Part shown: positions 25,206-34,473 of the stretch, piece by piece
Layout: every line of letters starts with the position of its first letter
How positions within the stretch are numbered: the stretch's first letter is position 1
Assembly (NCBI GenBank): GCA_014860225.1
Contig: JACZKE010000001.1
Coordinates: 1-64,000, forward strand
Direction: 5' to 3'
Length of the DNA: 64,000 nt
From: Desulfuromonadales bacterium
Lineage (GTDB): Bacteria; Desulfobacterota; Desulfuromonadia; Desulfuromonadales; BM103
Position numbers and translations under genes: made by a program
The notes under the pieces: generated by a model
Told to the model about the DNA's origin: nothing
Seen by the model: only the letters and a program-made list of their open reading frames with translations
The model's database searches: none

Positions 25206-25547
25206 TTAAGAAAAAGGCCACTTGCTACGGTGCCACCAGATCCTGACGCGAGAGATGATATACCAGGCGAGGCCAGCGAATATAAGTAATCCATGAATTG
25301 GGCTTGGCGCGACTCCTTCTTGACCCGAATTTGCCTGGCTGATCAGCCAAACTATGCCGAAAAGAATTGCTGCAATAGCACCGGACGTGTGCAATCTTAA
25401 CCTTTTGCTCGTCTCCTGGACCGTCGTAACTCCTATGCTAACAGGCCTTGCTTCTTTGGCTGAAGCAACCGGCACCCCACAACTTGGGCATGTTGGTGCA
25501 AAATCTGATATTTCGTGATTACATTCTGGGCAGTTGATTAAGGACAT
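25206..25547 (-). CDS. zinc-ribbon membrane protein
   Basis: 113 residues from ATG 25547. The N-terminus is a zinc ribbon, MSLINCPECNHEISDFAPTC, completed by CPSCGVPV (two CxxC pairs). A linker precedes two membrane helices (about 55-75 and 85-105) and a basic end. Such zinc-ribbon plus membrane-tail proteins are widespread and uncharacterised. GGGGAAA before the ATG is a weak ribosome-binding site. It lies just outside the island. Confidence 0.7.
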   Translation of the reverse strand: MSLINCPECNHEISDFAPTCPSCGVPVASAKEARPVSIGVTTVQETSKRLRLHTSGAIAAILFGIVWLISQANSGQEGVAPSPIHGLLIFAGLAWYIISRVRIWWHRSKWPFS

Positions 25548-25801
25548 AGTTTCCCCAGGATCCCGATTAAGCGAATTATGACCTTGTAGATGCATGGTCG
25601 AAATAACATGGTTGTGATTTCAGTAACAAAAAAACGCCTGCACACCGAAGGGTTGGTTACGGCGCAAAACGCGGCTTTTCCAAGAGGGTTGCAACAGAGT
25701 GTCAGGCATTTTGTGTCGGCACTATACACGCTGGTCCTCAAAAATATCTCACAAGCTTTTTCCAACGATTTGGCCTATGGCGAAGTACTCAATGACCAAT
25801 C

Positions 25802-25835
25802 GAAAAACCCCAGGCATTGCCAGGGGTTTTTCTTT
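25802..25835 (-). terminator. terminator of the octaheme cytochrome gene
   Basis: AAAAACCCC and GGGGTTTTT arms with an inner GGC/GCC pairing; works on either strand. Confidence 0.75.
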
Positions 25836-25937
25836 GTCCAGAGGTTCCCGTTATCATCTAAAGCCATTTTTCAATCTATAGCACCCCCGTTGCAAGATAC
25901 TGGCATATCAAAAGGTTCCGAGTTATGAAATGGCAGG

Positions 25938-27449
25938 TCATGGCTTCTCTGACTTGCTGACACGCAGGAATTTGAGGTAATCGAACATTTCCTGAAGGTT
26001 TTTTTGCTGTACCCATCGACCATTTGCAAAGACGCCATAATCTGCGCCTCCCATAGCTGTAGCAAAGCGGATTGAATTGCCGTAAAAGAGCCATTGTTCG
26101 ACCCATTTTAACTCGATCGCCTCATCAAACGGGCTTTTTCCTTGTGGGATCCCTTCGGCAAGAGCCTCTTCCCAGGCCTTGCTGAGAATTTTTGTGGCCT
26201 GCAAAGTCATATGATTGGAGGTTTCGATCGACTTGTCGAGCCTTGCAAAATGTCCCTCGACCCATTGTCCACTGTGGCACCCCAGACACACGCTCTGCAT
26301 AGCCTTTAGTCTTTTTGCCATCTCCTGGTCATCAATCAGGAACTTGCTGACCGGCTCTCCGCTCAGCTCGGTAGGCAGGTTTAGTCCCGCCTTGTTTAGA
26401 ATCTGGGTCGTATCTGCTGAAATCGGATGTGGGTGTGCATAGGGTATCCCGAAAAGACGCCAAGGCAGTCGGTCATTCATCCGGTGGGAACGCTTTGCCA
26501 GTACCTCACCATTCTGATCGATAACCAGACTGGCATGGCAAGTTGCACAGGTAGGCGCAGTGAAATGCTTGCCGATGACCCAGGGAACGGCATTGTAATC
26601 CCATTCTTTATCCACTGATTTCTGAATATTCCCGTGGACGCTGACGGAATAGACCTTGTAGGCAGGGACGTCAGGACCCTTGTGACACTGCGCGCAGGTA
26701 TAAGGCTTGCGTGCCACTTCGATCGAGAATTGATGACGCATGTGGCATGAGGAACAGGCTCCGGTTGAGCCGTCCGGGTTCAAACGGCCGACCCCGTTAT
26801 TCGGCCAGTTTGACAGGGTGGGAAACTCCATTTCTCCCATATCTGTGTCGCGGGTTTCCTTGCCGGTTATCTTCACATCGGTCCCATGGCAGGCCAGACA
26901 AGAATCAGCATTCGAAATATCATCAGAGGCGTGCATATGCATGACGGCTCCATCAAATTCGTGGCTGCCGTTGACGCTGTCTATCATCATCGCATAAACC
27001 GGATTCGCCATCAGGTTGGCATACGCCTGGCTCATCAGGTTGTCAGCATATTCCTTTACCTCAACCGGATGACAGGCCGCACAATCATCCGGTGAAACGA
27101 CAGTGTGGATTGTGTAACCGTTATGCTCAAAGCTGTCTGAATGCTTATCTCGATTCATCATGTGACACTCGGCGCAACCTACCGCAGCTCCTGCCAGCTT
27201 TTCGGCTACTTCGGAAACGGAAATGCGCCGTTCCTGTTTATCCTTGGCCAAACCCTCGGCCGGACTGACATGCGAGTGGCGGCTTTTCTGCCAGTCTTCG
27301 ACAATGCCGGGCGTCACAATCTCATGACAGGCAATACAGGTTTCAGTGTCTTCGCTCATATCAGCTGCAAACGCGGTAGATGGAGTCAACGACAAGCAAA
27401 GGAAAGCAAGGCTCAAGACCGACATAGCCAATCGACTGTAAAGCTTCAT
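25938..27449 (-). CDS. octaheme cytochrome c, hydroxylamine-oxidoreductase family
   Basis: 503 residues from ATG 27449, supported by AAGGAG. A Sec signal peptide (about 1-28, cut near AFA-AD) sends it to the periplasm. Eight CxxCH haem sites are seen: CIACH, CAECH, CAACH, CLACH, CSSCH, CAQCH, CATCH and CLGCH. Their number, spacing and the C-terminal helical part match HAO-like octaheme cytochromes. In metal and nitrate reducers these are thought to reduce nitrite or hydroxylamine or to carry electrons. Whether the cross-linking tyrosine of true HAO is present cannot be decided by eye. Single gene with its own terminator. Confidence 0.88.
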   Translation of the reverse strand: MKLYSRLAMSVLSLAFLCLSLTPSTAFAADMSEDTETCIACHEIVTPGIVEDWQKSRHSHVSPAEGLAKDKQERRISVSEVAEKLAGAAVGCAECHMMNRDKHSDSFEHNGYTIHTVVSPDDCAACHPVEVKEYADNLMSQAYANLMANPVYAMMIDSVNGSHEFDGAVMHMHASDDISNADSCLACHGTDVKITGKETRDTDMGEMEFPTLSNWPNNGVGRLNPDGSTGACSSCHMRHQFSIEVARKPYTCAQCHKGPDVPAYKVYSVSVHGNIQKSVDKEWDYNAVPWVIGKHFTAPTCATCHASLVIDQNGEVLAKRSHRMNDRLPWRLFGIPYAHPHPISADTTQILNKAGLNLPTELSGEPVSKFLIDDQEMAKRLKAMQSVCLGCHSGQWVEGHFARLDKSIETSNHMTLQATKILSKAWEEALAEGIPQGKSPFDEAIELKWVEQWLFYGNSIRFATAMGGADYGVFANGRWVQQKNLQEMFDYLKFLRVSKSEKP

Positions 27450-27757
27450 ATTGTCTCTCCTTACTCCCCTGTCAGCAAAAGTATTACGGCTTTCACGTCC
27501 AGGGTGTTCGTTAGTTAGGTAGCATGAATACTCATGTCTGTTGTCACTTCTTGTCATCACCAAAAACTTGTCGGACATTATCTGTTTTTAATTTTTACAA
27601 TATCCCGGCATGATGTCAAACCGATCAGGATCAGGAGCATGTGTAAACGGATATTTACAAGGTAGCCATCCCGTGCAATCTCATTTATTTTGTGACATAA
27701 TCTCGACGGGATATCGACATCTGAAAAATTCGGACCTCTTCGTCAGCAGGCAAAGCC
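27450..27757. other. divergent intergenic region
   Basis: Separates the minus-strand cytochrome from the plus-strand permease and must hold both promoters; no consensus boxes or operators stood out. Confidence 0.4.
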
Positions 27758-28858
27758 ATGAATAACTCGTCCCAAAGAGATCTGGTCAGAAGCACGTTGG
27801 CCATTGCCCTCATCGGTGCCCTGCTGGCTGCCTGCTTCTGGATCGTACGACCATTTCTGCCCGCACTGATCTGGGCCAGCATGATCGTCATAGCGACATG
27901 GCCGTTGCTGCACATTGTACAGAACAAGGTCGGTGGGCGACGCCCCGCTACCATAGTGATGATGGTGCTTCTGATCCTGGTCTTCGTCATCCCCTTTACT
28001 CTGGCTGTAGGTACTATCGTAGAGAACGCCCCCCAGATAACCAATCTGGGTAAACAGCTGACCAGCTTCAAGATCCCGGCGCCTCCCGCTTGGATCGAAC
28101 AGATACCACTGGTCGGCGATTCGGCGGTCGGACTCTGGCAAAAAGCGGCAGCCACCGAAGCTGAAGAATTCGCCATGCGCCTCTCGCCATACTTACGCAA
28201 TATGGCAGGATGGCTGGTGGATCAAGCCGGAAGCTTCGGTTTGATGCTGGTTCACTTCATCTTGACGCTGGTCCTGACCGCCCTGCTCTATATGAACGGT
28301 GAAGATACAGCAGGCATGGTGCGGCGGCTGGCCCACAGAATTGCCGATGAGCGCGGCGAGAATGCAGCGGTTCTTGCTGCCATGTCGATTCGGGCGGTGG
28401 CCCAGGGCGTTGTAATAACAGCCTTGGCCCAGTCAATCCTGGCCGGCATAGGACTGGCTGCGGTCGGTATTCCTTATGTGACCTTGCTGACAGCACTCAT
28501 CTTTATGCTGACGATCGCTCAAATTGGTGCCGGCCCGGTACTGATCCCTGCCATTATCTGGCTTTTCTGGAAAGGCAGCATCGGTTGGGGAATCGCCATG
28601 CTGATCTGGTCGATTATCGTCATGGGCATGGACGGCTTCCTGCGTCCGATCCTGATCCGACGGAATGCCAACCTGCCCTTGCTCCTGATATTCGCCGGCG
28701 TCATCGGCGGATTAATTGCTTTCGGCGTTATCGGGCTTTTCATCGGCCCGGTCCTGCTTGCGGTCTGTTATACCTTGATAACGGCCTGGGTCGAAGAAGG
28801 CCATCCTGGAGAAGGTTCCAAATCGATCGGAACCTCACCGAGACCAACAGAGGACTGA
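27758..28858 (+). CDS. AI-2E-family permease
   Basis: 366 residues with about eight membrane helices. The beginning, LVRSTLAIALIGALLAACFW then RPFLPALIWASMIVIATWP, and the late GPVLLAVCYTLITAWVEE are characteristic of the AI-2E (PerM/TqsA) transporter family. Members export or permit diffusion of small molecules, ions or autoinducer-2; the substrate here is unknown. A helical periplasmic section lies around 70-150. Start ATG 27758 follows a poor AAAGCC site. Monocistronic. Confidence 0.88.
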   Translation: MNNSSQRDLVRSTLAIALIGALLAACFWIVRPFLPALIWASMIVIATWPLLHIVQNKVGGRRPATIVMMVLLILVFVIPFTLAVGTIVENAPQITNLGKQLTSFKIPAPPAWIEQIPLVGDSAVGLWQKAAATEAEEFAMRLSPYLRNMAGWLVDQAGSFGLMLVHFILTLVLTALLYMNGEDTAGMVRRLAHRIADERGENAAVLAAMSIRAVAQGVVITALAQSILAGIGLAAVGIPYVTLLTALIFMLTIAQIGAGPVLIPAIIWLFWKGSIGWGIAMLIWSIIVMGMDGFLRPILIRRNANLPLLLIFAGVIGGLIAFGVIGLFIGPVLLAVCYTLITAWVEEGHPGEGSKSIGTSPRPTED

Positions 28859-28952
28859 GCTGCATCATTTTAACCCCCCTGCTTGCCCACCACATTCGAC
28901 TCATGTTATACCTGCGCCAAACCTGACTTCAACTATTTAAAGGAGACTCAAT

Positions 28953-29471
28953 ATGTCTGAAAGTACCAACCCCGTCGCCCGTATCGAAACCAGCATGGGA
29001 GACATTGTTCTTGAGCTCGATGCTGTCAACGCACCGATTACCGTAGCCAACTTTATCGATTACGCCAACGCCGGTTTCTACGAAGGGACCATCTTCCACC
29101 GGGTCATCGATGGCTTCATGATTCAGGGTGGCGGGCTTACCGCAGATATGCGTGACAAGGACAACAAAAAAGCCCCGATCAAGAATGAAGCCGACAACGG
29201 TCTGAAAAACAGCCTCGGCACAGTTGCCATGGCCCGAACCGGGGTTGTTGACAGTGCAACCAGCCAGTTTTTCATCAACGTTGGCGACAATACTTTTCTT
29301 AACCACACAGCACCGACTCCGCAAGGCTTCGGCTACGCGGTCTTCGGCAAAGTGACCGACGGCATAGCCACCGTTGACGCTATCCGTCAGGTCAAGACCG
29401 GCAACAAAGGCATGCATCAGGATGTCCCTGCGGAATCAGTCAGCATCCTGAAGGTTACAATCGAAAGTTAG
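28953..29471 (+). CDS. ppiB: cyclophilin-type peptidyl-prolyl isomerase
   Basis: 172 residues without signal peptide, so cytoplasmic. Typical cyclophilin sequence: VARIETSMGDIVLELD, FYEGTIFHRVIDGFMIQGGG with the catalytic arginine, TVAMART and SATSQFFINVGDN. It catalyses cis-trans isomerisation of proline bonds during folding. AAAGGAGA stands before the ATG. It is followed by an inverted-repeat element. Confidence 0.95.
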   Translation: MSESTNPVARIETSMGDIVLELDAVNAPITVANFIDYANAGFYEGTIFHRVIDGFMIQGGGLTADMRDKDNKKAPIKNEADNGLKNSLGTVAMARTGVVDSATSQFFINVGDNTFLNHTAPTPQGFGYAVFGKVTDGIATVDAIRQVKTGNKGMHQDVPAESVSILKVTIES

Positions 29472-29486
29472 TCTCCATCAGGAGAC

Positions 29487-29637
29487 TGTCGGACTATCCA
29501 TAAACGGCTGCAAATTCGGCTGTTTGGCCCATATTTCAGCTCGTTTGCAGCTCTATAGCTACGGCTATGGAGCTGCAAACGAGCTAAAATCTGCTCTCAA
29601 ACATCCAAATTTTCGCTTCGGTCCGTATAGTCCGACA
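29487..29637. repeat. dispersed inverted-repeat element, copy A
   Basis: 151 bp bounded by TGTCGGACTAT and its inverted counterpart ATAGTCCGACA. The centre is an almost perfect long hairpin: AGCTCGTTTGCAGCTC pairs with GAGCTGCAAACGAGCT around a TATAGC/GCTATG tip. It shares sequence and layout with elements at 42166 and 59863. No gene inside. Confidence 0.85.
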
Positions 29638-29654
29638 TCCTCTTGGGAACAGCT

Positions 29655-29687
29655 CTTGCGCCATCCGGGGATACCGGGTGGCGCAAG
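29655..29687. terminator. strong hairpin, possible terminator
   Basis: Fourteen-base arms CTTGCGCCATCCGG/CCGGGTGGCGCAAG with a five-base loop, then TTATTG. The T run is weak, so termination is uncertain. Confidence 0.45.
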
Positions 29688-29721
29688 TTATTGATTTCTC
29701 AACCGCGTGGTGTCTGCTATA

Positions 29722-31512
29722 ATGGCCCCCATGCCACACTCCGCACTGATCAGATGGCTGTCCGGTTGCTATTACGGCCTCAAGCTCTTCCCCTTCCGCA
29801 AGGAACGCCGGGAACGTTTGATTGATGGTCGGCAAAAAGGCTTTGTCGGCATCCAGATCGACGGCCTTGCTTTTCCTCACCTGCAGCAAGCCCTCGACCG
29901 GGGCTATCTCCCTCACCTGGAACGCTACCTTCGCCGTGGCCACAAGCTGATCGAGTACCGTGCCGGCCTGCCGAGCACAACACCAGCAGCCCAATCAACC
30001 TTTTTCTATGGCAGCGACCATACGATTCCGGCTTTTCGCTGGTTCGAGAAGGAAACCGGACAAGTGATCTCCTGCAATGATCTGGACCAGGTCCAGTTCT
30101 TCCGGGAAAAACTTTTTGCCGGAGAGAGAGGCCTTCTGGCAGGCGGCGCCTCGTATTCAAACATCCTGGATGGCGACGCCGAACGCAGTATCTTTACGGT
30201 CTCCTCACCCCATCCACAGACTCTTTTCGACCGTAGCGGCGGTTCGCGTATTATTCTGCTGCTCCTGGTCAACCCCATACGTACCTGCCGCATGTTTTTC
30301 GCCTCGTTTGTTGAGTACTGGGCCAATCGCAAAGACGAATGGCATCACCGACGCAAGAAGGGCTGGCAGACTCAGGAGGGGCTGTTCCCGTTCATACGTA
30401 TCTTCTGCAATGTGATTCTGCGTGAGATGCAGACCTTCGGCGTCATCGCCGAAGTCTACGCCGGTACTCCACGTATCTATACCACTTACAGCGGCTACGA
30501 TGAGATCGCCCACCACTTCGGACCGAGCTCCTGGCCGGCACTTAAGAACCTGCAGTACATCGATCGACGTATCGGTGAAATCATTCGCGCGATAGATCAT
30601 GTGCCTGGAGCCGATTACCTGCTGGTCATCCTCTCAGACCATGGCCAGACTCCCGGCTACCCTTTCCAGAACCGTTTCGGAGTCACTATCGGAGACGCTG
30701 TCAGCGCTTTTTTACACGACAACCAGAAGGCCACGGTTTTGTCCGGCTCCCTGGATGCCACCATGGCACAGTTCAGTTATCTGCGTAACGAGCTGGAGGC
30801 ACGGCAGAAAAGCTGGCGGCATCGCCTCTATCGACACACCAAGGATTATCTGCAAAAGAAGATTCATTCCCTGGTAGCAGAAACCCTAAAATTCGATCCG
30901 CAAGGCGGGGTTGTCATCACCTACTCCAGCAGCCTGGCGCATCTCTACATTACCGGTTCAACAGTCCCGCTCAACTGGAAAGAGGTGGAACTGGCGCAGC
31001 CGCTACTGTTGCGCTTTTTACAAAAGCACAAGGGCATTGGTTTTGTACTGGCTCGGGGGGAAAAAGCAGATGAGCTGATGATTTTCCATCGGGGTGGGAA
31101 GATCTGCGTGACTGGTAATCCATGCTTTGCTCAGCCTGAGCTGGCTTTTCTCAGGCCATATGGCGCGCCCTACGTGCTGCTCGAAGAATTGCACAAATAC
31201 GGATTGGGGCCACGCTGTGGCGACCTGGTCCTGTTTGGAGCTCTCGACGAAGAAGGCATTGCCTGTTTTGACGATCAGGTTGGCGGTCATGGCTCAGTGG
31301 GAGGCGAGCAATCCCGACCATTCATCATCCTTCCTCTCGGTCATCCGGTTCTCGACAGGGAACAGCTCAGCGGCTATGAATTTATCTATCGTGACATCTT
31401 CCGTGCCCAGGTCGGCGAAGATCGCACGGAAAATACAGGGCCCACTGTTCTAGACGCCGCGCGCAGCTTGAACCGGAAACTGTTCGATTCAGATTTTATC
31501 CTGCACGACTGA
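29722..31512 (+). CDS. alkaline-phosphatase-superfamily (phosphodiesterase-like) protein
   Basis: About 596 residues. The N-terminal GIQIDGLAFPHLQQALDRGY and GLPSTTPAAQ resemble the metal site and nucleophile threonine of type I phosphodiesterase/nucleotide pyrophosphatase enzymes. Later DEIAHHFGP and LSDHGQTPGYPF supply the expected aspartate/histidine metal ligands, and GGHGSVGGEQSRPF a second conserved histidine. No signal peptide or membrane helix is clear. Substrate unknown. Several starts are possible (GTG 29707, ATG 29722, ATG 29731), none with a good ribosome-binding site. Its 3' end overlaps the convergent methyltransferase-like gene by 24 bases. Confidence 0.75.
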   Translation: MAPMPHSALIRWLSGCYYGLKLFPFRKERRERLIDGRQKGFVGIQIDGLAFPHLQQALDRGYLPHLERYLRRGHKLIEYRAGLPSTTPAAQSTFFYGSDHTIPAFRWFEKETGQVISCNDLDQVQFFREKLFAGERGLLAGGASYSNILDGDAERSIFTVSSPHPQTLFDRSGGSRIILLLLVNPIRTCRMFFASFVEYWANRKDEWHHRRKKGWQTQEGLFPFIRIFCNVILREMQTFGVIAEVYAGTPRIYTTYSGYDEIAHHFGPSSWPALKNLQYIDRRIGEIIRAIDHVPGADYLLVILSDHGQTPGYPFQNRFGVTIGDAVSAFLHDNQKATVLSGSLDATMAQFSYLRNELEARQKSWRHRLYRHTKDYLQKKIHSLVAETLKFDPQGGVVITYSSSLAHLYITGSTVPLNWKEVELAQPLLLRFLQKHKGIGFVLARGEKADELMIFHRGGKICVTGNPCFAQPELAFLRPYGAPYVLLEELHKYGLGPRCGDLVLFGALDEEGIACFDDQVGGHGSVGGEQSRPFIILPLGHPVLDREQLSGYEFIYRDIFRAQVGEDRTENTGPTVLDAARSLNRKLFDSDFILHD

Positions 31513-32709
31513 CACCACGTACTTGAGATAATTACCTTCCGGAAAACTGGCTGTAAAAGGAAAGTCATCGGCCTGGCCCGTCACCTTGACGACTTGCAGA
31601 TGTCGTCCGACCGCCAGGCTGCCTTTACGCAGTTCTTTCAGATAGTCTGGCAGTGCCATTTTCTGCAGGTTCGATGAAGTCACCAACAGTCCGCCGGAAG
31701 TGAGCAACTTAAGCGCTTTCTGTACCAGCTCTGCAGTACCGCCACTCGTCGTAAAACGGCTCTTGCTGGTCGTTGAGAAGCTGGGGGGGTCCATAAAAAC
31801 AATATCAAAAGTATGTCCCGCCCTGGCCAGACGATCGAGCTCGACAAAACAATCTCCGGTGACAAATTCGTGATCTTCAAATGAAATTCCGTTGAGGCGG
31901 AAATTCTCACGAGCCCAGTCGAGGTAGCGTCCTGCGGCATCGATGCTGGTCACCTGCACGGCACCGCCGGCAGCAGCAGCCACGGAAAAAGCTCCCGTAT
32001 AAGCAAACAGGTTAAGCACATGGCAGCCGGCCGACAAACGCCGGAATTCCAGGCGATTTTGCCGCTGGTCATGGAACAGCCCGGTGTGCAGATCCTTGAC
32101 CAGGTCGACGTGATAGAGCAGGCCATTTTCGCGAACGGTCAGGTCAACCGGCGCCGCTTTGCCGGCCAACAGACGTCCCTGGAGCGGCCTGCTCTTTTTT
32201 CCGGCAGCGAGCTTGCGTGTCTCCTGCGGACGATACTTGCAATAAATCCCTTGCGCTGCATAAACGTCCTGCAAAGCCGTTGCAAACACAGGCAGATGTC
32301 TCTCCCAGGCAGCAGTGTAGTACTGTATCATCAGAAACTGGCCGTAACGATCTACGGTCAGACCAGGCAATCCATCACCTTCTGCATTCACCAGCCGGGC
32401 AACAGTCGTATCACCGAAATCGACCCAGTTGCGGCTCTTGCGGGCTTGCTCCAGGCGGGTCACGATCCAGTTATGACCCAGGTCGATAACCATCGACGAC
32501 AAGCGTCGGGCAATAATGCGGGAACCAGGGTCATAAAGAGCTGTCCCCAGGGATTCCCCGCCTTCTGAAATCAACTCGATCAGGCTGCCGCATGCCGCTT
32601 GCGGCCAGCGAGAGGTATAACGATCAGCGATCACCCAGGGATGGCCGAGGTTGAGCATACGGACCGTTTCAGAACCGACAATGCAGCGTAAAGGCTTGCT
32701 ACTGGACAC
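31489..32709 (-). CDS. RlmI-family class I methyltransferase
   Basis: 406 residues. A PUA-type RNA-binding beginning (about 1-75; RMLNLGHPWVIADRY), then an extended linker domain and a Rossmann methyltransferase with VKDLHTGLFHDQRQNR, LFAYTGAFSVAAAAGG and DIVFMDPPSFS. This is the layout of RlmI, the 23S rRNA m5C1962 enzyme. However the motif where RlmI has its catalytic cysteine (FSCSG-like) reads VTSSNLQKM here, with no cysteine. The protein may modify RNA by a different chemistry. The gene converges on the phosphodiesterase gene. Confidence 0.75.
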   Translation of the reverse strand: MSSSKPLRCIVGSETVRMLNLGHPWVIADRYTSRWPQAACGSLIELISEGGESLGTALYDPGSRIIARRLSSMVIDLGHNWIVTRLEQARKSRNWVDFGDTTVARLVNAEGDGLPGLTVDRYGQFLMIQYYTAAWERHLPVFATALQDVYAAQGIYCKYRPQETRKLAAGKKSRPLQGRLLAGKAAPVDLTVRENGLLYHVDLVKDLHTGLFHDQRQNRLEFRRLSAGCHVLNLFAYTGAFSVAAAAGGAVQVTSIDAAGRYLDWARENFRLNGISFEDHEFVTGDCFVELDRLARAGHTFDIVFMDPPSFSTTSKSRFTTSGGTAELVQKALKLLTSGGLLVTSSNLQKMALPDYLKELRKGSLAVGRHLQVVKVTGQADDFPFTASFPEGNYLKYVVSVVQDKI

Positions 32710-32952
32710 GTGATAAACCTTTCAGAACCGACTTACGCAAAGACGTCAGGAAAACCAGAGAAGACGCAAAGAGATGATTATTCAATAGAGTATGTGTTCC
32801 TTTACGTCTGGCTTACCCTCTCCGCATCGAGTGGCTCAAGCGAACGGACGTTTAAAAGGATATACACCGTACTTGAGGATACCAAAAGCAAAATTATTCA
32901 GTACAGATATCGACTATGCTACTATTCTTCTCCCATCCTACAGGAGACCGAC

Positions 32953-33639
32953 ATGGACCAGGAGAACAAAACCAAAGGCTCACAACATATCGAACAACTC
33001 ATGCAGCAACTGTCACCTGAGTCGGAGCGCTACCAGGTACTCGCCACGGCAAAGCAGTTCAAATCATCATGGGTTGAACTCGGCGAATGGCTGGCCAAAA
33101 TCAGCAGCAACAAGCGGTTTTCCGAATGGGGGTTTACCTCGTTTGAAGACTATTGCGCCAGAGAGGTCCGCATCCGTCGACAGACGGCGGAGAAGCTGCT
33201 GCTCGCTTTCCGGTTTCTCGAACGTAAAGAACCCGGGCTTCTGGAACGCAAACAAGGCCGCCCCCTGCCCGATTATCGTTCCGTGGACCTGCTCCGTCAG
33301 GCTGACGAGGAAAAACACTTCAGCATGGCGGAATACGGCGAGCTGCGCCAGGCCGTCCTCGAAGAAGAACGCGGTCATCCAGCGGTTGCCAAACAGTTCC
33401 GTGACCTGACACACAGTCATCAACCGGAGCAAAAGACCGTTCACCAACACCGTAATGCGCTGATGGCAGCCAAACGCTTGGCAACCGGTTTACAGGAGAT
33501 TCCCGATATACCTTGCGAACTTTCTCAGGCGATTGAGCTGCTGATTGATTTTCTGCAGGAGCGACAGGAGACCTGGAAAGCGCCCCCCGAAACGGGGAAC
33601 AAGCGGGATTCGCAACAAGCCCTGGAAAACTCCCGATAG
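32953..33639 (+). CDS. conserved hypothetical protein, possible DNA-binding
   Basis: 228 residues from ATG 32953, fixed by an AGGAG seven bases upstream. Charged and helical: SSWVELGEWLAKISSNKRFS, then FEDYCAREVRIRRQTAEKLL, which looks like a helix-turn-helix, then LPDYRSVDLLRQADEEKHFS. The middle resembles the helical DUF of bacterial proteins that bind DNA or regulate plasmids, but I cannot name the family. It converges with slyD and shares a bidirectional terminator. Confidence 0.6.
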   Translation: MDQENKTKGSQHIEQLMQQLSPESERYQVLATAKQFKSSWVELGEWLAKISSNKRFSEWGFTSFEDYCAREVRIRRQTAEKLLLAFRFLERKEPGLLERKQGRPLPDYRSVDLLRQADEEKHFSMAEYGELRQAVLEEERGHPAVAKQFRDLTHSHQPEQKTVHQHRNALMAAKRLATGLQEIPDIPCELSQAIELLIDFLQERQETWKAPPETGNKRDSQQALENSR

Positions 33640-33660
33640 CGACAGACAGAAACAGAAAAA

Positions 33661-33692
33661 AACAGGAGCACCAGCAGTAGGTGCCCCTGTTT
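33661..33692. terminator. bidirectional terminator
   Basis: AACAGGAGCACC/GGTGCCCCTGTT arms (one mismatch) around AGCAGTA, between convergent genes. Confidence 0.7.
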
Positions 33693-33714
33693 GTGTCAGT
33701 CTCTGCTATCAGAC

Positions 33715-34197
33715 TTAAAGGACTTCGACCAGTTCCACTTCGAAGGTCAGATCTTCACCGGCCAGAGGATGGTTGGCGTCAAGTGTGACCTCGACGTCAT
33801 CCATTTCTATCACCGTGACCACCATTCCTTCACCATCATCGTTGACCAGTTCAAGATCATCGCCGATCATCGGGTTGAGATCGTCGGGAAACTGGCTGCG
33901 AGGAACTGTGGAGATCATTTCCTCATCATACTCTCCGAAGGCGTCTGCGGCCAGGATGGTGAGGATCTTCTTGTCGCCTGGCGACATGCCTATCAGAGCC
34001 TCCTCAATCTGCGGGAAAAACTCCTCGGCACCGACCTCCAACTCCATCGGACCGCCCTCTCTCCCGCAACCGCAGTCATCGTCCTCACACTCATCTTTTT
34101 CGTAAGTCGTATCGAAGAGGGTACCGTCTTCCAGTGTCCCGTTAAAATTGATTTTGACCCGGTCGCCCGGTTTCACTTGCTTAATCGCCTGTGCCAT
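33715..34197 (-). CDS. slyD: FKBP-type peptidyl-prolyl isomerase, SlyD-like
   Basis: 160 residues from ATG 34197 (AAAGGA upstream). Starts MAQAIKQVKPGDRVKINFNG with GTLEDGTLFDTTYE; the FKBP fold is interrupted by the chaperone flap, as in SlyD. A short CEDDDCGCGR segment beginning near residue 35 is inserted in the first FKBP part and may bind metal. The histidine-rich tail of E. coli SlyD is absent. It should act in the cytoplasm in protein folding and perhaps nickel handling. Confidence 0.88.
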   Translation of the reverse strand: MAQAIKQVKPGDRVKINFNGTLEDGTLFDTTYEKDECEDDDCGCGREGGPMELEVGAEEFFPQIEEALIGMSPGDKKILTILAADAFGEYDEEMISTVPRSQFPDDLNPMIGDDLELVNDDGEGMVVTVIEMDDVEVTLDANHPLAGEDLTFEVELVEVL

Positions 34198-34473
34198 GAT
34201 GAGTCCTTTCCTGACAGGATATGTTGATATTTTCGCACTGTTAACACATGAAAGGCTTGATGACAAGAAAACAAAGCCCACGGATCCCCCGTCAGTTTCA
34301 GGGGAAAAAGTCCCGAGAAACTCGGACGGTCTCCAGATTCACCTTGCCAAGTTGGATTCGATACTTTAAAAACCTCCAGAGCAATCGAGATTTATTATCA
34401 GAGACATGATTTCCTGACAAGCTTTTTCCAAAACTGATGTTATAATCGATTGCCTATTAAGGAGGAGCATGAA

